Assembly (NCBI GenBank): GCA_016278265.1
Contig: JADQCE010000002.1
Span: forward strand, 372,001-436,000
From: Halothiobacillus sp.
GTDB taxonomy: Bacteria > Pseudomonadota > Gammaproteobacteria > Halothiobacillales > Halothiobacillaceae
Direction of reading: 5' to 3'
DNA: 64,000 nucleotides
Positions within the stretch are counted from its first letter, which is position 1. The number at the start of each line of letters is the position of its first letter. The notes beneath the pieces are model-generated. The model was given only the letters and a program-made list of their open reading frames with translations. It did not search any database and was not told the origin of the DNA. Below are positions 61,312 through 64,000 of the stretch, in pieces. Both the position numbers and the translations under genes were made by a program.

Positions 61312-61808
61312 GCGGCATGGGATCACACCAATCAGCGCGAATGCTCAAGGACGAGTGGCTTACCCCGCCGGAGATCATGGCGTCGCTCGGTGAGTTTGAC
61401 CTAGATCCGTGCGCGCCGATCAAGCGGCCGTGGCCGACGGCCCGGCACCATCTGACGATCGAGGATAACGGGCTGTCATTCGACTGGCACGGCCGTGTCT
61501 GGCTCAACCCGCCCTATGGGCGAGAGACGGGACGGTGGCTGTCGAAGCTGGCCGATCACGGAACCGGCACGGCGCTGATATTTGCCCGAACCGAAACGGC
61601 CATGTTCTGCGATCTGGTTTGGGGCCGGGCGACCGCGATCCTGTTTCTCGCTGGCCGTCTGCATTTTCACCACGTCGATGGTCGCCGTGCTCGAGCGAAC
61701 AGCGGGGCGCCGTCCTGCCTGGTCGCGTACGGGCCGCGGGATGCAGAAATCCTCTACCACTGCGATCTCCGCGGCCATTACGTGGAGAACTGGGAGGGTG
61801 CGGCATGA
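61308..61808 (+). CDS. Phage DNA N6-adenine methyltransferase (Dam-like)
   Basis: 166 aa. It has catalytic NPPY in VWLNPPYGRETG, preceded by EWLTPPEIMASLGEFDLDPCAP, the signature of the phage Dam/PF05869 family. It may protect phage DNA from host restriction; the target site is unknown. No cognate nuclease is adjacent. Confidence 0.9.
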   Translation: MSGMGSHQSARMLKDEWLTPPEIMASLGEFDLDPCAPIKRPWPTARHHLTIEDNGLSFDWHGRVWLNPPYGRETGRWLSKLADHGTGTALIFARTETAMFCDLVWGRATAILFLAGRLHFHHVDGRRARANSGAPSCLVAYGPRDAEILYHCDLRGHYVENWEGAA

Positions 61809-62587
61809 CCAGCATCCACAAGACCATGGCTCTGCCGAGGAACCTGCGCGACTACATCCGCGACCGGGATGCGGTTGTCTCCGAGCTGGAAACGGTGCAT
61901 GCCGGGCTGCGTCGGGCAAATCGCCTGATGGAGGCCGTCGAGCGTTGCGGGCTCCATGGGCACGCCATGCCTCGCAACAGCCTCGAGGAATCCATCCGGG
62001 AGGTTGATCGCACGTTCTGGCGTGCTGCGTTCAACGTCACCGGCTTCCTCGACGTGATGGATGCGACCGAGAAGGATGAGTTCTTCAAGTCGATGCAGGG
62101 CGACAACGTCCCGCCGTTCGGCGAGGAGGCAATCCGCTCGACGTTCGTCGACCTGATGGGGCGCAAGGACGAGATGTTTCGCCGCGGGGTGGTCCGCGTG
62201 TTCCAGCGCCTGTCGGGCAAGTACCACAGCCACAGCGCGTTCCGGGTGCAGCGCAAGATGATCCTCGGGATGTTCTGCCGGCCGAACTTCGTCAACGGCG
62301 CCCAGGAGGTGAATGCCTACGCCTTCGGGGCCATGAGCCCGTCCGAGATGACCAACGACATCGACCGCGTGCTGTGCGCCCTCGAGGACAAGCCGCACAA
62401 GCCACGGGCGCTCGAGTCGGCGATGAACGCGGCATGGAAGGAGGGCGAGGTGTTCGACGATGGCCGGCTCAAGGCCCGGGCGTTCAAGAACCAGAACGTG
62501 CACCTGGAGCTGCGGGCGGATCTGGTCGACGGGATCAACCGGATCATCGCCGAGCACTACGGGGCGCAGATCGGGGCGGAGTCGTGA
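61805..62587 (+). CDS. DUF4942 protein
   Basis: 260 aa. The DUF4942 pattern is seen in FWRAAFNVTGFLDVMDATEKDEFFKSM, FRRGVVRVFQRLSGKYHSHSAFRV and RADLVDGINRIIAEHYG. This family is widespread in phages and mobile elements, often beside methyltransferases; its biochemical role is unknown. Overlaps the Dam-like gene by four bases, suggesting a functional pair. Confidence 0.8.
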   Translation: MTSIHKTMALPRNLRDYIRDRDAVVSELETVHAGLRRANRLMEAVERCGLHGHAMPRNSLEESIREVDRTFWRAAFNVTGFLDVMDATEKDEFFKSMQGDNVPPFGEEAIRSTFVDLMGRKDEMFRRGVVRVFQRLSGKYHSHSAFRVQRKMILGMFCRPNFVNGAQEVNAYAFGAMSPSEMTNDIDRVLCALEDKPHKPRALESAMNAAWKEGEVFDDGRLKARAFKNQNVHLELRADLVDGINRIIAEHYGAQIGAES

Positions 62588-62769
62588 CCGATGCCTGGTA
62601 CCCCGGCCAACCAAACGCAATCGACAACCGCCGAAGGCAAGACGCCGAGCGAATCGCACGGATGTACGGTCGAGAGGCACGACGGGATGCGTTGCGGGAT
62701 GTGCCACGACACGACCGGCCGCACGTGGAACGGATGGTGATCGAGATTTTCGAGAGGAGAACGACGTGA
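62584..62769 (+). CDS. Small basic phage protein, GTG start
   Basis: 61 aa from GTG 62584 (GTGA overlap with the previous stop, GGGGCGGAG upstream). Arg/Asp-rich: NRRRQDAERIARMYGREARRDALRDVPRHD. No recognised domain. Function unknown. Confidence 0.6.
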   Translation: MTDAWYPGQPNAIDNRRRQDAERIARMYGREARRDALRDVPRHDRPHVERMVIEIFERRTT

Positions 62770-63152
62770 TCAAGAAACTGATTATCGATGCCGCGATGTG
62801 GGCCCTGCTGGTGGCCGGATTCTTCATGCAGGTTCCGTATCTGGAAGCCCTCGCGCCGTTCGTATTCTGGTGCCTTTCCCTTCTGCTTTTGTTCGTTGGG
62901 TTCTCGTTTTCGTTCATGCCGGAGCACGCGTTGCGTCTAATGACGCTGAAATCTCCGCCTGGTCGGTCCGTCATCCTCTGGCGGATTTCGACGGCGGCCA
63001 AGATCGGCGCGATTGCCTCGATCGGACATTACTGGCTCGCCGGGGTGATGTTGTTCGGCTGGGTGATGGTGATGGCCGGCGCGGACCGTGTGACTGAAGT
63101 TCGCGCTGCCGGTGGCTCAGGTGCCGGTGAGCGGGAGGAGGGGAACGTATGA
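62766..63152 (+). CDS. Phage membrane protein
   Basis: 128 aa from GTG 62766 (overlaps the previous stop). Three to four predicted membrane helices (MWALLVAGFFMQVPYLEAL, FVFWCLSLLLLFVGFSFSF, ASIGHYWLAGVMLFGWVMVMAG). It could be a holin or an exclusion protein; there is no neighbouring endolysin, so holin is unproven. Confidence 0.65.
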   Translation: MIKKLIIDAAMWALLVAGFFMQVPYLEALAPFVFWCLSLLLLFVGFSFSFMPEHALRLMTLKSPPGRSVILWRISTAAKIGAIASIGHYWLAGVMLFGWVMVMAGADRVTEVRAAGGSGAGEREEGNV

Positions 63153-63298
63153 CCATCCGACAACGACAGATCGTCGTCACGACCTACGCGCTCACCATAG
63201 CCGCCAACCTGGTCGGGATTGTGACGCTGGGCAGTTATCGCCCCGACTGGGATTGGGGCTATGCGTTCCGTTCGATGATGCGGGAGATGAAGCGATGA
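63149..63298 (+). CDS. Small phage membrane protein (49 aa)
   Basis: MTIRQRQIVVTTYALTIAAN begins a one-helix protein. GGGAGGAGGGG precedes ATG 63149, and both ends overlap neighbours by four bases (63149-63152 and 63295-63298). Function unknown. Confidence 0.65.
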   Translation: MTIRQRQIVVTTYALTIAANLVGIVTLGSYRPDWDWGYAFRSMMREMKR

Positions 63299-63693
63299 CA
63301 GAGCTGACCACGCAGCAAGAGGCATTCGCCCGGAGTGTGGCCGAGGGCAAGAGCCAGGCGGAGGCCTATCGGGATGCCTACCCGAAGGCGCGAAAGTGGA
63401 AGGCGAGCAGCGTCTACAGCCAGGCAAGCCGGATGCTGGACCGGCCCAAGATTGCCGCAAGGGTTGAATCGATCAAGGGGGAACTCGCCAAACGCAGCCT
63501 GTGGAGCCGAGAGCAGTCCGTGGACGCGCTCAAGGGAATCATCGCGGCCACTGACAAGGGAAGCGACGTTGTAGCCGCTGTGCGCGAGCTGAACGCGATG
63601 CACGGATTCAACGCGCCGAGCAAGCATGAGATCGCTGGCGCTGGCGGCGGCCCGGTGCGCGTCATCTGGGAGGAAGACGGTAAGGATGGCTGA
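63295..63693 (+). CDS. Terminase small subunit
   Basis: 132 aa. Terminase_2-type HTH at the N-terminus (LTTQQEAFARSVAEGKSQAEAYRDAYPKARKWKASSVYSQASRMLDRPKIAARV). It recognises the packaging site on phage DNA and hands it to the large subunit encoded next. Overlaps that gene by eight bases. Confidence 0.9.
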   Translation: MTELTTQQEAFARSVAEGKSQAEAYRDAYPKARKWKASSVYSQASRMLDRPKIAARVESIKGELAKRSLWSREQSVDALKGIIAATDKGSDVVAAVRELNAMHGFNAPSKHEIAGAGGGPVRVIWEEDGKDG

Positions 63694-64000
63694 TGTCCGC
63701 CTGCCAGGATGGGCCAAGCCCTACGCCAAGCCGTCGCGCTACAAGGTGGCGCACGGCGGGCGCGGCTCGGGCAAGTCGTGGGCGTTCGCTCGGCTGATCC
63801 TGCTCAAGGTGGCGGCGTCGAACAGGCCAATCCGGGTGCTTTGCGCTCGTGAACTGCAGGTGTCGATCCGTGATTCGGTCCACCGGCTGCTGGCCGACCA
63901 GATCGAGACGATGGGCCTGTCCGGCCAGTTCGAGGTGGGCGAGAGCTTCATCCGCTGCGCGAACGGCTCGGAGTTCCTGTTCAAGGGGCTTCGGCACAAC
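63686..64000 (+). CDS. Terminase large subunit (partial, PBSX-type)
   Basis: The first 105 aa before the window ends. Walker A is HGGRGSGKSWAFARLILL near residue 25, followed by RVLCARELQVSIRDSVHRLLADQIE, typical of the PBSX/Terminase_3 ATPase. It marks the start of the late packaging and structural module outside the window. Confidence 0.92.
   Translation, partial: MADVRLPGWAKPYAKPSRYKVAHGGRGSGKSWAFARLILLKVAASNRPIRVLCARELQVSIRDSVHRLLADQIETMGLSGQFEVGESFIRCANGSEFLFKGLRHN

Larger units (their letters stand above)
46173..64000. mobile_element. Lambda-like prophage (left end to terminase; right end outside window)
   Basis: Bounded on the left by the tRNA-Pro att core and integrase. It contains divergent early arms around cI/cro, recombination (SSB, RecT, YqaJ), replication, RusA and terminase genes in canonical temperate siphovirus order. 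Genes overlap by 1-4 bases throughout, typical of phage. There is no sign of decay: all recognised genes are intact. Confidence 0.95.

Noticed and set aside
62766-63152. Holin
   Set aside because: Membrane topology would fit, but no endolysin or spanin gene is adjacent in the window, so only a generic membrane-protein call is supported.

Overview
High-GC (about 65%) chromosomal DNA from a gammaproteobacterium. The lineage is suggested by tmcA, pit, recQ, cvrA/nhaP2-type, hmp/norR, cytochrome c' and RND genes that resemble those of Chromatiales-like or halophilic sulfur-oxidising gammaproteobacteria; genus is not determined. Bases 1-46172 are host chromosome. From 46173 to the end of the window lies the left part of a lambda-like prophage inserted in a tRNA-Pro gene.

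Host region. A leftward run (1-6509) carries metY (cut by the window edge), a yrbL-like gene, D-lactate dehydrogenase, tmcA and a PiT phosphate carrier. Rightward genes follow: recQ, an AraC-type sensor protein lacking its DNA-binding domain, SOS-type dnaE2 with a LexA box, an exported alpha/beta hydrolase, a two-domain universal stress protein, an HDAC-family deacetylase and a UDG-family glycosylase. A CvrA/NhaP2-like antiporter runs leftward. A WYL regulator faces a 101-aa orphan gene across a palindromic operator. A degenerate GGDEF protein, an exported GlcG/HbpS-like protein, a HlyD-RbbA-type ABC exporter operon and an HD-domain (Mesh1-like) hydrolase come next. A TRAP transporter/gamma-glutamyltransferase/TSUP cluster, probably sigma54-driven, sits beside an Lrp/AsnC regulator. 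A TetR-controlled RND pump follows. A nitric-oxide defence cluster then holds cytochrome c', NorR and flavohaemoglobin, with three GT-N7-AC NorR boxes and a -24/-12 promoter.

Duplications. An exported thioredoxin-like gene exists twice (28238 and 45097) inside a segment of about 950 bp. The second copy is fused at its 3' side to a copy of the 3' end of the TSUP gene and its terminator, making a chimeric junction just before the prophage.

Prophage. Left arm (transcribed leftward from PL at about 55.3 kb): about 20 small tightly overlapping genes including SSB, RecT, a YqaJ exonuclease, a DUF4224 excisionase-like gene and the integrase. Immunity region: cI (S24, self-cleaving type), a Cro-like gene, five copies of a 15-bp operator at PL and PR/PRM, and a cI-linked zinc-ribbon/membrane/OB-like gene in the position of lambda rex. 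Right arm: terminator after cro, HNH-AP2 endonuclease, CII-like protein, RusA, Rha antirepressor, replication genes with internal iterons, Dam-type methylase, DUF4942 protein, membrane protein and terminase. The right end of the prophage is outside the window. I found no CRISPR array and no complete rRNA or tRNA gene.
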